From RH-AL1 sp964247745 (GTDB lineage: Bacteria > Pseudomonadota > Alphaproteobacteria > Rhizobiales > Beijerinckiaceae): a DNA stretch of 64,000 nt. The stretch spans positions 35,492-99,491 of the forward strand of contig CAXTVT010000003.1 of the NCBI GenBank assembly GCA_964247745.1, written 5' to 3'. A model generated the notes under the pieces. It saw only the letters and a list, made by a program, of their open reading frames with translations, was not told the origin of the DNA and did no database searches. The position numbers were made by a program, and so were the translations under genes. This document shows, one piece after another, positions 13,075 to 22,016 of the stretch. Position 1 is the stretch's first letter. Each line of letters opens with the position of its first letter.

Positions 13075-15302
13075 CGGCTCACCACGACACGACGCACGAG
13101 GCCCCGCCGGTCGGCGAAGCCGTCGACCGCGGCGCCGTGGAGGCCATCGTGTCCGCCGCTCACGGCGATCCGTTCGCCATCCTCGGCCCGCACGAGGTCG
13201 CGCCCGGCGTGTGGGACATCCGCGCCTTCATCCCCTGGGGCGACGAGGTCGAGCTTCTCGCCTACCATTCGGACGATGTGATCGCGCCGTTCCAGAGCGT
13301 GCATCCCGCCGGCTTGCGCGTCGCCCGCATCGAGGCACCGGAGCGCCCGGGCTACCGCATCAAGATCACGAAGGACGGCTTCGGCCACGTGCTCCACGAT
13401 CCCTACGCGCTCGGCTCCGCTTTGGCCGACTACGACATCGCCGCGATCACGCACTCCAACGACACGGTGTTCTACTACATCTTCGGCGCGCACCCGATCC
13501 GGCACGGCAACGTCCAAGGCATGCGCTTCGTCGTGTGGGCGCCGAGCGCCCGCAACGTCAGCGTCACCGGCGACTTCAACGACTGGGACGGGCGACGCCA
13601 CCCCATGCGGGCGCATTCCGATGTCGGCGTGTGGGAGATCTTCATCCCCGGCGTCGGCGTCGGCGCGCGATACAAGTTCCAGATCAAAGGGCCGAACGGC
13701 GAGACCGTGCCGGCGAAAGCCGATCCGGTCGCCTTCCAGGCCGAGCATCCGCCGCAGACCGCCTCGGTCGCGCACGGCCTGCCACGCTACGATTGGCAGG
13801 ACGGCGATTGGATGACCAAGCGCGGGGCCGTCGACGACCGCGCCAAGCCGATCTCCATCTACGAGTGCCATCTCGGTTCGTGGCGGCGCATGCCCGGTGA
13901 GGGAAACCGGCGGCTCACCTATCGCGAGTTGGCTGATACGCTGGTTCCCTACTGCAAGGACATGAGCTTCACGCACATCGAGATGCTGCCGATCACGGAA
14001 TTCCCGTTCGACGGCTCCTGGGGCTATCAGCCGGTGTCGATGTTCGCGCCGACCAGCCGCTTCGGTACCCCGGAGGATTTCTCCTATTTCGTCGACAAGA
14101 CGCACGAGGCCGGGCTCGGCCTGATCCTCGACTGGGTGCCGGCGCATTTCCCCAACGACGCGCACGGCCTCGCCAGCTTCGACGGCACGCATCTCTACGA
14201 GCATGCCGACCCCCGCCAGGGCTTCCACCAGGATTGGGGCACCTACATCTACAATTGCGGGCGCCGCGAGGTGCAGGCGTTCCTGATCGCCAACGCGCGC
14301 TTCTGGCTCGACCAATATCATCTGGACGGCCTGCGCGTGGACGCGGTGGCGTCGATGCTCTACCTCGACTATTCGCGCAAGGCCAACGAGTGGGTGCCCA
14401 ACCAGTACGGCGGCAACGAGAACCTCGAAGCCATCGCGTTCCTGCGCAAGATGAACGAGGTGGCCTACCAGGCGGCTCCGGGCGTCATGACCATCGCCGA
14501 GGAATCGACGTCATGGCCGGGCGTCTCGCAGCCGACCTACAACGGCGGCCTCGGTTTCGGCTTCAAGTGGAACATGGGCTGGATGCACGACACGCTGCAT
14601 TACATCCAGGAGGATCCGGTCAATCGTTCGTATCATCACAGCCAGATGACCTTCGGGCTGCTCTACGCCTTCTCGGAGAACTTCATCCTGCCGATCAGCC
14701 ACGACGAGGTCGTGCACGGCAAGGGGTCGTTGCTCGATCGCATGCCGGGCGACGAGTGGCAGCGTTTCGCCAACCTGCGGGCGTATCTCGGCTGGATGTT
14801 CGCTCATCCCGGCAAGAAGCTCCTCTTCATGGGCTGCGAATTCGCCCAAGCCAAGGAGTGGAACCACGATGCCTCGCTCGACTGGCACCTGCTCGAGCAG
14901 CCCAACCACAAAGGCATCCAGAGCCTCGTGCGCGACCTCAACCATAAATATTGCGCGACGCCCGCGCTGCACGAGCGCGATTGCGAGGCGGAAGGCTTCA
15001 AGTGGCTGATCGGCGGCGACACAGAGAACAGCGTGTTCGCCTTCGCCCGCTTCGGGGCGCACGGCGACCTCGCCGTGGCGATCTCGAACTTCACGCCGGT
15101 CCCGCGCACGAACTACCGGGTCGGCGTGCCGAAGGCCGGCTTCTTCAAGGAATCGGTCAACACCGATGCCGCGATCTACGGCGGCAGCAATCTCGGCAAC
15201 ATGGGCGGCGTCCATAGCGAGGAGATCGGCGTGCACGGGGAAACCCAGTCGGTCGTGCTGACCCTGCCGCCGCTGTCGACCCTCATCCTCACATACGAGT
15301 AG
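13071..15302 (+). CDS. glgB: 1,4-alpha-glucan branching enzyme GlgB
   Basis: Introduces alpha-1,6 branches into linear alpha-glucan. The protein has 743 residues, the long form with two N-terminal modules: an N-terminal beta-sandwich (about 20-120, HGDPFAILGPHE) and a CBM48 (about 135-235, GDFNDWDGRRHPM). The GH13 barrel has Asp424 in GLRVDAVASMLYLDYSR, Glu477 in TIAEESTSWPGV and Asp545 in PISHDEVVHGKGS. The ATG at 13071 overlaps the treS stop (ATGA). It is the last gene of the operon; the next coding frame is on the other strand, 1 base past its stop. It should branch the chains extended by GlgE, giving the substrate that GlgX and TreY later attack. Confidence 0.96.
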
Positions 15303-15303
15303 G

Positions 15304-15564
15304 TCAGGCGGCGCGGTCGAGCCGTCGCTTCGCGGCCTCGACCGCGACCTGGGCCGCGCGCCCGACGAGGTGGGTCTCGTCGTGCGTCCTCAGCCATTCG
15401 AGGAGGCAGGCGACCGCGTCGTCCTCGTCCTGCGCAGCGAAGGAGAGGCCGATCACCGACCCGTCGGGTTCGCGCCTCTCGACGATCCAGCATTGCCGCC
15501 GCGAGGAAAACCACATGTCGATGGTGTGGACACCCTCGATGCCTTCGATGCCGACGATCTCCAC
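15304..15564 (-). CDS. Small protein of unknown function
   Basis: An 86-residue frame facing glgB tail to tail. I do not recognise a family. The C-terminal 70 residues (WFSSRRQCWIVERREPDGS, then DEDDAVACLLEWLR, then AAQVAVEAAKRRLDRAA) look like a compact alpha/beta fold ending in a helix, with no signal peptide or membrane segment. The start chosen is the GTG at 15564, which has GGAG seven bases upstream; an ATG at 15516 is the alternative. The frame stays open to 15756, but the extra N-terminal part is Arg-rich and looks non-coding. Confidence 0.5.
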   Translation of the reverse strand: MEIVGIEGIEGVHTIDMWFSSRRQCWIVERREPDGSVIGLSFAAQDEDDAVACLLEWLRTHDETHLVGRAAQVAVEAAKRRLDRAA

Positions 15565-15670
15565 GGCGTTCTCCGTCCCTTCGCGCGCCCTTGCGGCGCT
15601 CGCTTGGCACTGACCGTTCCCTCGGCGACGCTCTCGGGCAAGGCTTCGGCCGCTCTCGACGGGCTTTGCG

Positions 15671-15685
15671 CTGTGATTATCACAG
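15671..15685. promoter_or_regulatory. 15-bp perfect palindrome, possible operator
   Basis: CTGTGATTATCACAG is a perfect inverted repeat (7+1+7). It lies between the small minus-strand gene and tRNA-Leu, in a stretch without coding evidence. On the minus strand it contains GATAAT, which could serve as a -10 element for the small gene. The half-site spacing (TGTGA-N3-TCACA) is too short for a CRP/FNR site. No regulator can be named. Confidence 0.3.
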
Positions 15686-15756
15686 GTGATTTCACGGACG
15701 CGGGCACGCGGCTCCTGCTGGACCGCGCGGACGACGCATGGCATGACGTCGCCCAC

Positions 15757-15843
15757 GCGGGCGTGGTGGAATTGGTAGACGCGCCGGACTCAAAATCCGG
15801 TTCTGGTGACAGAGTGTCGGTTCGATTCCGACCGCCCGCACCA
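15757..15843 (+). tRNA. tRNA-Leu (anticodon CAA)
   Basis: An 87-nt tRNA with an encoded CCA end. The acceptor stem GCGGGCG pairs with CGCCCGC, followed by discriminator A and CCA (15841-15843). The D-arm holds TGGTGGAATTGGTAGAC, the anticodon stem is CCGGA/TCCGG with loop CTCAAAA, placing anticodon CAA at 15791-15793, which reads UUG. A long variable arm (about TTCTGGTGACAGAGTGTC) is expected of a class II leucine tRNA, and the T-arm has GGTTCGATTCC. It stands alone, between the small minus-strand gene and the hydrolase gene. Confidence 0.97.
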
Positions 15844-15888
15844 TCCGGCATCCGGTGGATCGCCGCATTCGTCGCCTAGACAAGCCGG

Positions 15889-16887
15889 ATGTCGAAGAAC
15901 CGCTATCACGGCGGCGCGACGTCGGATCATTTCGACGGCACGCGCTTCTTCAACCCGGGTCATCCGAACACGGACAAGGGCTGGCGTGATCTCCTGCGCT
16001 GGCGGTTCTCGCGGCGCGGCGAACGCTGGCCGGTCGCGGCCGAAGGCCGGCAGGTCGTGCCCGACGCGCGCGTCGAGGGACTGCGCATCACGATGGTGGG
16101 CCATGCCAGCCTGCTGATCCAGATGGCCGGCCGCAACCTTCTGGTCGATCCTGTCTGGTCCCAGCGCGCCAGTCCGGTGAGTTGGGCCGGGCCGCGCCGG
16201 GTCGACGCCCCCGGGATCGCCTTCGAAGCCCTGCCGCCGATCGACGCCGTGCTGCTGACCCACAATCACTACGACCACATGGATTTCGCGACGCTGCGGC
16301 GGCTCTGGGCGCGCGACCGTCCCCACCTCGTCGCGCCGCTCGGCAACGATGCGATCGTCGCGCGCGCGGGCGCCGGGATCGTGACCGCGACGCACGACTG
16401 GGGCGACACCGTCGATCTCGGCGGCGGCATCGCCGCGCGTCTCACCCCCGCGCACCATTGGTCCGCCCGCTCGCTCCGCGACCGGCGCATGGCGCTCTGG
16501 TGCGGGTACGCGATCCTGTCGCCCGCAGGCGTCGTCTACCTCTCCGGCGACACCGGCTATGGCGACGGCGCGATCTTTCGCGAGGTGGGACGGCTCGTCC
16601 CCGCCATCGACGTCGCCGTCCTGCCGATCGGCGCCTACGAACCACGCTGGTTCATGCAGACCCAGCACGTCGATCCCGGCGAAGCCGTGCGGATCATGCT
16701 CGATTGCGGGGCGCGCCAAGGGCTCGGCGTGCACTGGGGCACGTTTCCCCTCGCCGACGAAGGGCGGTCGGCGCCCAGGACCGCGCTCGCGAAGGCGCTC
16801 AGCGAACGCGGCATCGCGGCGGATCGCTTCCTGGCGCTGGCGCCGGGCGACACCTGGTCAGGACCCGGCGGCACGACGCGACCGTGA
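15889..16887 (+). CDS. Metallo-beta-lactamase-fold hydrolase (COG2220, NAPE-PLD-like)
   Basis: A 332-residue cytoplasmic metal-dependent hydrolase. The metal-binding motif is HNHYDH (His125, His127, Asp129, His130); further ligands are expected in the SGDTGYGDG segment and in GVHWGTF near the C-terminus. The N-terminal FDGTRFFNPG segment and the GHASLLIQ strand before the active site resemble the N-acyl-phosphatidylethanolamine phospholipase D/UlaG branch of the superfamily. Substrate is unknown; phosphodiester or lactone hydrolysis are both possible. It starts 45 bases after tRNA-Leu and ends facing pheS with an 18-base gap. A GC-rich hairpin (16889-16904) sits in that gap, without a T-run. 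Confidence 0.8.
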   Translation: MSKNRYHGGATSDHFDGTRFFNPGHPNTDKGWRDLLRWRFSRRGERWPVAAEGRQVVPDARVEGLRITMVGHASLLIQMAGRNLLVDPVWSQRASPVSWAGPRRVDAPGIAFEALPPIDAVLLTHNHYDHMDFATLRRLWARDRPHLVAPLGNDAIVARAGAGIVTATHDWGDTVDLGGGIAARLTPAHHWSARSLRDRRMALWCGYAILSPAGVVYLSGDTGYGDGAIFREVGRLVPAIDVAVLPIGAYEPRWFMQTQHVDPGEAVRIMLDCGARQGLGVHWGTFPLADEGRSAPRTALAKALSERGIAADRFLALAPGDTWSGPGGTTRP

Positions 16888-16905
16888 TGCCGGCCGTGGC
16901 CGGCC

Positions 16906-17988
16906 TCAGGCCGTGAGCCCACCGATCAGGCTCGGGATGTCCAAGGGGCGAAAGCCGTAATGTTCGAGCCAGCGCACGTCGCTCTCGAAGAAGGCGCGGA
17001 GGTCCGGCATTCCGTATTTCAGCATGGCGATGCGATCGATGCCGATGCCCCAGGCGAAGCCCTGGTACACCTGGGGATCGATCCCGCAATTGGTCAGCAC
17101 GTTGGGATGCACCATCCCGCAGCCCAGGATCTCCAGCCAGTCGTCGCCCTCGCCGAAGCGGATCTCGCCATCGCCGCGGCGGCACTGGATGTCGACCTCC
17201 ATCGAGGGCTCGGTGAACGGGAAGAAGCTCGGACGAAAGCGCATCTTCACCTCGTCGACCTCGAAGAAGGCGCGCAGGAACTCCTGCAGCACCCATTTGA
17301 GATGGCCGAGATTCGCGGTGCGATCGATGACCAGACCCTCGACCTGATGGAACATCGGCGTGTGGGTCTGGTCCGAGTCGCAGCGGTAGGTGCGACCGGG
17401 GCAGATCACACGGATCGGCGGCTGCCGCCCGAGCATGGTGCGCACCTGCACCGGGCTGGTGTGGGTGCGCAGCAGCCTGCGCGTGCCGTCCGAGGCGGCG
17501 GGGAAGAAAAAGGTGTCGTGCATGTCGCGCGCCGGATGGTCGGGCGGGAAGTTCAGCTTGGTGAAGTTGAAATCGTCCGTCTCGATGTCCGGTCCCTCGG
17601 CGATCGAGAAGCCCATGTCGGCGAAGATCACCGAGAGCTCGTCCATCACTTGGCTGATCGGGTGGATGCGCCCGGTCTCAAGCGGGCCGGATCGCACCGG
17701 CAGCGTGACGTCGATGGTCTCGGCGGCGAGCCGCGCCTCCAGCGCCGCCGCCTTCAGGACCTCGCGGCGCGCGTCGAACGCGCTGACGACCTTGTCCTTG
17801 AGCACGTTGATCTCGGCGCCGCGGGCGCGGCGCTCGTCCGGGGCCATCTTGCCCAGGGTGGAGAGCAGCGCCGAGATCGCGCCTTTCTTGCCGAGCGCGG
17901 CGACGCGTGCCGACTCCAGCGCCGCCTCGTCGGCCGCAGCGGCGATGGAGGACAGCGTGTCGTGTTCGAGGTTGGCGAGATCGGTCAT
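16906..17988 (-). CDS. pheS: Phenylalanine--tRNA ligase alpha subunit
   Basis: Catalytic alpha subunit of the (alpha-beta)2 PheRS, which charges tRNA-Phe. The protein has 360 residues, complete. The N-terminal coiled coil (about 1-90) is followed by the class II core: motif 2 in PGRTYRCDSDQTHTPMFHQ and motif 3 in FAWGIGIDRIAMLKYG. The phenylalanine pocket region around TSPVQVRTM is present. The beta-subunit gene pheT is not downstream: the next gene is a hydrolase on the opposite strand. rpmI-rplT, the common upstream neighbours, are replaced by a bestrophin-like gene whose stop lies 10 bases before this start, so the two are probably co-transcribed. Confidence 0.97.
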   Translation of the reverse strand: MTDLANLEHDTLSSIAAAADEAALESARVAALGKKGAISALLSTLGKMAPDERRARGAEINVLKDKVVSAFDARREVLKAAALEARLAAETIDVTLPVRSGPLETGRIHPISQVMDELSVIFADMGFSIAEGPDIETDDFNFTKLNFPPDHPARDMHDTFFFPAASDGTRRLLRTHTSPVQVRTMLGRQPPIRVICPGRTYRCDSDQTHTPMFHQVEGLVIDRTANLGHLKWVLQEFLRAFFEVDEVKMRFRPSFFPFTEPSMEVDIQCRRGDGEIRFGEGDDWLEILGCGMVHPNVLTNCGIDPQVYQGFAWGIGIDRIAMLKYGMPDLRAFFESDVRWLEHYGFRPLDIPSLIGGLTA

Positions 17989-17998
17989 CGGCAGCCGC

Positions 17999-18898
17999 CT
18001 ACCACAGCACGTTGTCGATCGGCTGGATTTTCTCCGGTGCCGGCTCGCCCATCATCTGCAGCAGATCGATCTCGACGGTGCGGCACATCGCGGTCATCGG
18101 CACGTCGTAGATCGAGTTGGCGAAGGGATCCATCAGGTCGAGCCCGATCTCGACGGCCATCAGGAACATCAGCCCGACGAGCGCCGAGCCGACCGGCGTG
18201 TAGATGCCGAGATCCTGCACCACGGCGAAGGGCAGGATGATGCAGAAGATCTTGGCGAAGAACGAAGGAAAGAAGCGGTATTGCGAGGGCAGCGGCGTGT
18301 TCTTGATGCGCTCCATCCCGCCTTGCGCGTTGGCGATGTCGACCAGCGTCGCATCGATGCGCACGCGGGCGTAGGGGTCGAGCATGCCGAGACGATGCGC
18401 CTCGGTGGCCAAGCGCCCGACGTCGGTCAGGATCGCGTTCGGCTTGTTGACCATCGCTCCGAGCGCGGCCGCCCATTCCGGCGCCAGATAGCGTGTCGCT
18501 TCCGGAGGCATCGGCTGGCCGCGCAGCGACGCCCGAAGCACGTTGACGTAGGCGATCTGGGCGCGCGCCATCTCGCGGCCGAGCCCGAGCCGGGCGTTCG
18601 GCACGGTCTCGTCGCAGAAGGTCAGCGCCTGGCGCGCGACATTGCGCGAGGCGTTGATCATCAGGCCCCAGAGGCCGCGCGCCTCCCACCAGCGGCCGTA
18701 GGCGGCATTCACCGACACGCCGACGAAAAGCGCCAGGGCCGAGCCGAACAGCGAAAACTGGAGTTCGATCGGCCGCACGTGCGGCGTCACCTTGAAGTAG
18801 AGGATCGTGACGACGACGTCCCAGAGAAACAGGAAGAACAACGGGATCGCGATCTCGCGAAATGCGTGACCGATGCGCGGGACTTTCGAGACGATCAT
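17999..18898 (-). CDS. Bestrophin-like membrane protein (UPF0187 family)
   Basis: A 299-residue inner-membrane protein of the bacterial bestrophin family, whose studied members are ion channels. Two hydrophobic segments lie near the N-terminus (about 14-33 and 46-65) and another pair at about 220-255. Family marks are the GRWWEARGLWGLMINASRN stretch after the second helix and the acidic LDLMDPFAN segment near the C-terminus, which in the family lies in the cytoplasmic Ca-clasp region. The gene lies just upstream of pheS on the same strand, an association with no evident functional logic. Confidence 0.85.
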   Translation of the reverse strand: MIVSKVPRIGHAFREIAIPLFFLFLWDVVVTILYFKVTPHVRPIELQFSLFGSALALFVGVSVNAAYGRWWEARGLWGLMINASRNVARQALTFCDETVPNARLGLGREMARAQIAYVNVLRASLRGQPMPPEATRYLAPEWAAALGAMVNKPNAILTDVGRLATEAHRLGMLDPYARVRIDATLVDIANAQGGMERIKNTPLPSQYRFFPSFFAKIFCIILPFAVVQDLGIYTPVGSALVGLMFLMAVEIGLDLMDPFANSIYDVPMTAMCRTVEIDLLQMMGEPAPEKIQPIDNVLW

Positions 18899-18978
18899 TG
18901 CGGCTCAGGATCTCATGGCGGGATATTCCACCTAGACAGGCAGAGCGCCCGGAATGCGGTGGCTTGTTTGCATAACAT

Positions 18979-19000
18979 TGCCAGCGACGCCTCGCTGGCA
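18979..19000. other. Hairpin upstream of the bestrophin-like gene
   Basis: TGCCAGCGA and TCGCTGGCA form a perfect 9-bp stem with a CGCC loop. It lies between the divergently oriented bestrophin-like gene and the secreted-protein gene, in a 259-base stretch without other coding evidence. There is no T-run, so it is not a clear terminator. Role unknown. Confidence 0.35.
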
Positions 19001-19157
19001 CGGCCGGACCTTTCGGCGCGGCACGAGCCCACGTTGTACGTAGGCAACAGCGAAGCGCTCATGTAGAAGCGGAGAGGAACCGCGTCTCGCGACCACACGT
19101 TTCACGGTTCCAAAACCAAGCTCCAGCCGACCGAAACGGCACTTGAGGATGTTTTCG

Positions 19158-19649
19158 ATGATTGGTCATGGTTTCCTGCTTCGGGCCGTTTTCGCCGGTG
19201 CATCGCTCGCGCTGATCGCCACCGCGTCACCGTCCTACGCCGCCGGTCCCTTCTCGTCTTTCGAGGGCAACTGGACCGGAACCGGCACTGTCTCCGCCGA
19301 CAACGGAGCCAAGGAGCGGCTCCGCTGCCGGGCCCATTACGATGTCGGCGGCGGTGGCAACAGCATGGTGCAAAACCTGACCTGCGCCAGCGACAGCTAC
19401 AAGTTCAACGTCGTGAGCACGGTGGCGGCCGAGGGCAACGAGATTTCCGGCGATTGGGAGGAGACCTCCCGCGGGGCCAAGGGCCACATTTCCGGCAAGG
19501 TGACGCCGACACAGATTTCCGCCTTCGTCAAGGGTTTGGGCTTTACCGCGAGCATCGGCATCGCCGCCCGCGGCGGTCGCCAGTCGGTGACGCTCAACCC
19601 GACCGGCACCGACATCAAGAACGTGTCGGTGACGATGTCCAAGTCCTGA
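19158..19649 (+). CDS. Secreted protein of unknown function
   Basis: A 163-residue protein with a clear Sec signal peptide (positive start, then RAVFAGASLALIATASPSYA, cleavage after AYA near residue 28). The mature part is Gly/Ser/Thr-rich and predicted beta-strand rich: FEGNWTGTGTVSADNG, then CRAHYDVGGGG, then alternating strands to the end. Two cysteines (RLRCRAHY and NLTCASD) could form a disulfide. It looks like a small lipocalin-like or beta-barrel periplasmic protein, but I cannot name a family. GAGG at 19145-19148 is well spaced for the ATG at 19158; an in-frame ATG at 19149 directly follows that site and is less likely. It ends at a strong bidirectional terminator. Confidence 0.75.
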   Translation: MIGHGFLLRAVFAGASLALIATASPSYAAGPFSSFEGNWTGTGTVSADNGAKERLRCRAHYDVGGGGNSMVQNLTCASDSYKFNVVSTVAAEGNEISGDWEETSRGAKGHISGKVTPTQISAFVKGLGFTASIGIAARGGRQSVTLNPTGTDIKNVSVTMSKS

Positions 19650-19667
19650 GGTCAGTCAGGATCTTGT

Positions 19668-19696
19668 AAAAAGCCGGGCTCCGAGCCCGGCTTTTT
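19668..19696. terminator. Bidirectional rho-independent terminator
   Basis: AAAAGCCGGGCT and AGCCCGGCTTTTT form a 12-bp stem around a CCG loop, with A-run and T-run on opposite sides. It sits between the convergent secreted-protein gene (+) and dnaA (-) and can serve both. Confidence 0.92.
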
Positions 19697-19712
19697 CTTG
19701 CCGGCGGGGCGC

Positions 19713-21233
19713 TCAGTCGAGGAGCATGCGCTTCAAGAGTTCGACCTCGTCGGACAGCGAGCGATCGCTGCCGGTCAGCCCCTCGATCTTGCGCACCGCG
19801 TGCAGCACCGTCGTGTGGTCGCGCCCGCCGAAGCGGCGGCCGATCTCGGGCAGGCTGCGCAGCGTCAACACCTTGGACAGGTACATCGCGATCTGCCGCG
19901 GGCGCACGACGTTGGCCGTGCGGCGCGAAGACAGGATGTCCGCCCGACTGACGTTGTAGTGCGTCGCGACCAGCTTCTGGATATCTTCGATCTTGACACG
20001 CTTGGGCTCGCGCATCCGCACGAGGTCGCGGATGGCGACCTCGGCGGTCTCGACGGTCAGCGCCGTCTGGGTGAGCGAGGCATGCGCCATCAACCGGTTC
20101 ACGGCGCCGTCGAGATCGCGCCCGTTGGTCTGGATCACAGAGGCGACGTAGGCGATCACCGCCGGCGGCACGTCGAAACCCGGCACGTTCGTCCTGACCG
20201 CCGCCACGCGCGACTCCAGCATGCGAACGCGCAACGCCTCGTCGAGGGCGCCGATTTCCACGCACAGGCCGCCCGAGAGCCTGGAGCGCACACGCTCCTC
20301 CAGGCTCTCGAGGTCCGCCGGCGGCCTGTCCGCAGCGATGATGATCTGCTTGCGCGCATCGATCAGCGCGTTGATCGTGTGGCAGAATTCCTGCTGGATC
20401 GACTTGCCCTGCAAGAACTGCACGTCGTCGATGATCAGGACGTCGATACCGCGCAGCCGCTCCTTGAAGGCGAGCGACGTCTGCGCCTTGAGCGCCAGCA
20501 CGAAGCCGTACATGAACTTCTCGGCGGTGAGGTAGATCACCCGGCGACGCTGCGTCGTCACCGCATGGGCCACGGCCTGGAGGAGGTGGGTCTTGCCGAG
20601 ACCGACGCAGGCGTGAATGTAAAGCGGATTGTAGATCAGGCCTTCCTCGGGGGCGGCAGTCGCGATCCGCTGGGCGGCGGCGTGCGCGAGCTGGTTCGAT
20701 CGCCCGATATGGAAGGTCTCGAAGCTCATGCGCTTGTCGAGCGGGGAGCCCGTGAGGGCATCGCCGTCCGAGGAGTCTCGCGTCGCGGCAGTCGGCCGTA
20801 CCGTCTCGGCGGACGGAAAGAAGGGCGTGCGCGCCGCGGCCGGCACGTCGTCGTGGCGCTCCACCGGCTCGCCGAGCGTTCCCTCGAAGGCCTGGGGCCG
20901 CTGCGGCATCAGCCGCGACGAGGAGCGGACCGCGATCGACAGGCCGAGGATCTCAGGCACTTCCGACGAAAGGACCTTGAGGATCCGCTCCTGGTAGTGG
21001 GACTGAATCCAGCTCTTCAGGAACTTGGTGGGCACGCTGAGCAGCGCGGTGCCGTCGGCGATCCCGTCGAGCTCCAGGCGCCCGAACCAGGAGGTGAACA
21101 CCTCCTCGCCGAGCTCCGCACGCAGCCGGCGGGCGATCCGGCCCCAAAGTTCTCCGGACTTCTCGCTGGCTTGCATCGGCAGGCTCGACTCTCGGTGCGA
21201 AAAAGAGCGCACGTCGGCCATCGGCTTCGACAT
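19713..21233 (-). CDS. dnaA: Chromosomal replication initiator DnaA
   Basis: AAA+ initiator that binds DnaA boxes and opens oriC. The protein has 506 residues. Domain I is about 28-110, an acidic/polar domain II follows to about 170, domain III holds Walker A in CVGLGKTHL and Walker B in LIIDDVQFL, and domain IV at the C-terminus has the signature GRDHTTVLHAVRKIE. The arginine-finger region is around EERVRSRLSGG. Walker A is slightly unusual: the usual GG before VGLGKT is AC here. No cluster of DnaA boxes is visible beside the gene. Its upstream neighbour on the same strand is rpsT, separated by 783 bases. Confidence 0.97.
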   Translation of the reverse strand: MSKPMADVRSFSHRESSLPMQASEKSGELWGRIARRLRAELGEEVFTSWFGRLELDGIADGTALLSVPTKFLKSWIQSHYQERILKVLSSEVPEILGLSIAVRSSSRLMPQRPQAFEGTLGEPVERHDDVPAAARTPFFPSAETVRPTAATRDSSDGDALTGSPLDKRMSFETFHIGRSNQLAHAAAQRIATAAPEEGLIYNPLYIHACVGLGKTHLLQAVAHAVTTQRRRVIYLTAEKFMYGFVLALKAQTSLAFKERLRGIDVLIIDDVQFLQGKSIQQEFCHTINALIDARKQIIIAADRPPADLESLEERVRSRLSGGLCVEIGALDEALRVRMLESRVAAVRTNVPGFDVPPAVIAYVASVIQTNGRDLDGAVNRLMAHASLTQTALTVETAEVAIRDLVRMREPKRVKIEDIQKLVATHYNVSRADILSSRRTANVVRPRQIAMYLSKVLTLRSLPEIGRRFGGRDHTTVLHAVRKIEGLTGSDRSLSDEVELLKRMLLD

Positions 21234-22016
21234 GGGACGAACTCACGACTGGAGGAGGCTTGGAGACGGAGGCGAAGGGCGCGACGAGGACGACCTAGGT
21301 CACACCCCGATCGACGAAACCCGATCGATTGGCGACACGCTCGACCGGCTCGCTGCGACCGAACACCCGCTCGAGCAACGGTACAAATCGCGATCGCCAA
21401 CTCATTCTCAACCCTCCGCAACCGGCCCGTGCATCGTCGCACGAACCTTCCGTCACGATGATGTCGACAAGGCTAAGCGCCTTGCCTCTGCATCGCGTTA
21501 CACGCCTTGGCCTCAACAAAACGCAAAGACGTTCCGCCACCTTCGCGGCGGATGCGCGTCCTGCATTTCGAGAGGGCGAACGGGGAAGACGCTTGCTTGG
21601 CCTCGACGGCGTCCCCGGCCATGTCGTGACCGTAGCACAGGCTTTAAGACCGGCAAGGCCCCGTTTTATCGAACCGTCAAAGAAGCTTCATGGAAGTAGG
21701 GCCGAACGACGCCGACGCGAAGCACCTTGCTTCGATTAAGCGGTTGATTCGGCATCGGACCTTTGCAGCGGGTTCGCCGCGGATCCGGACATGTTACGGC
21801 CAAGCAACATTTCGCGTCTTCGCGCGAAGAACGCGGCCGTTGCCGTTTTGCCCCATTAACCGTTCGAAGGGCGCTCGTGGCTTAGCTCGCAAGAGCCTGT
21901 TTCACCTGCGATTTAAAAGACCGGTCAGCGCTACCGCGATCACGCGCCGGTGATCCCTCGGGGCAATAAAAAACCCGGCCTGGGGCCGGGTTTCGATTTG
22001 CGCGATGTCGTGAAAG
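21234..22016. other. 783-base gene-free region between rpsT and dnaA
   Basis: No open frame here has convincing protein character; the open frames on the plus strand are Arg/Ser-rich and start weakly. The region holds the rpsT terminator at its right end and must hold the dnaA promoter and leader. A scan for TTATNCACA-type DnaA boxes found none, so this does not look like oriC. Locally it is less GC-rich than the genes (for example around 21721-21760 and 21841-21920). Confidence 0.6.
21965..21993 (-). terminator. Rho-independent terminator of rpsT
   Basis: AAACCCGGCC and GGCCGGGTTT form a 10-bp stem with a TGG loop. Read on the minus strand it is followed by TTTTTTATT, right for a terminator of rpsT, which ends 24 bases before it. 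Confidence 0.9.

Noticed and set aside
15671..15685. CRP/FNR-type binding site
   Set aside because: The half sites TGTGA and TCACA are three bases apart instead of about six.
21869..21955. tRNA-like sequence (GTGGCTTAGCTCGCAAGAGC)
   Set aside because: The D-arm-like part does not continue into an anticodon stem, T-arm or acceptor pairing.
21234..22016. oriC next to dnaA
   Set aside because: No cluster of DnaA boxes and no AT-rich unwinding element seen; origins in this group often lie elsewhere.
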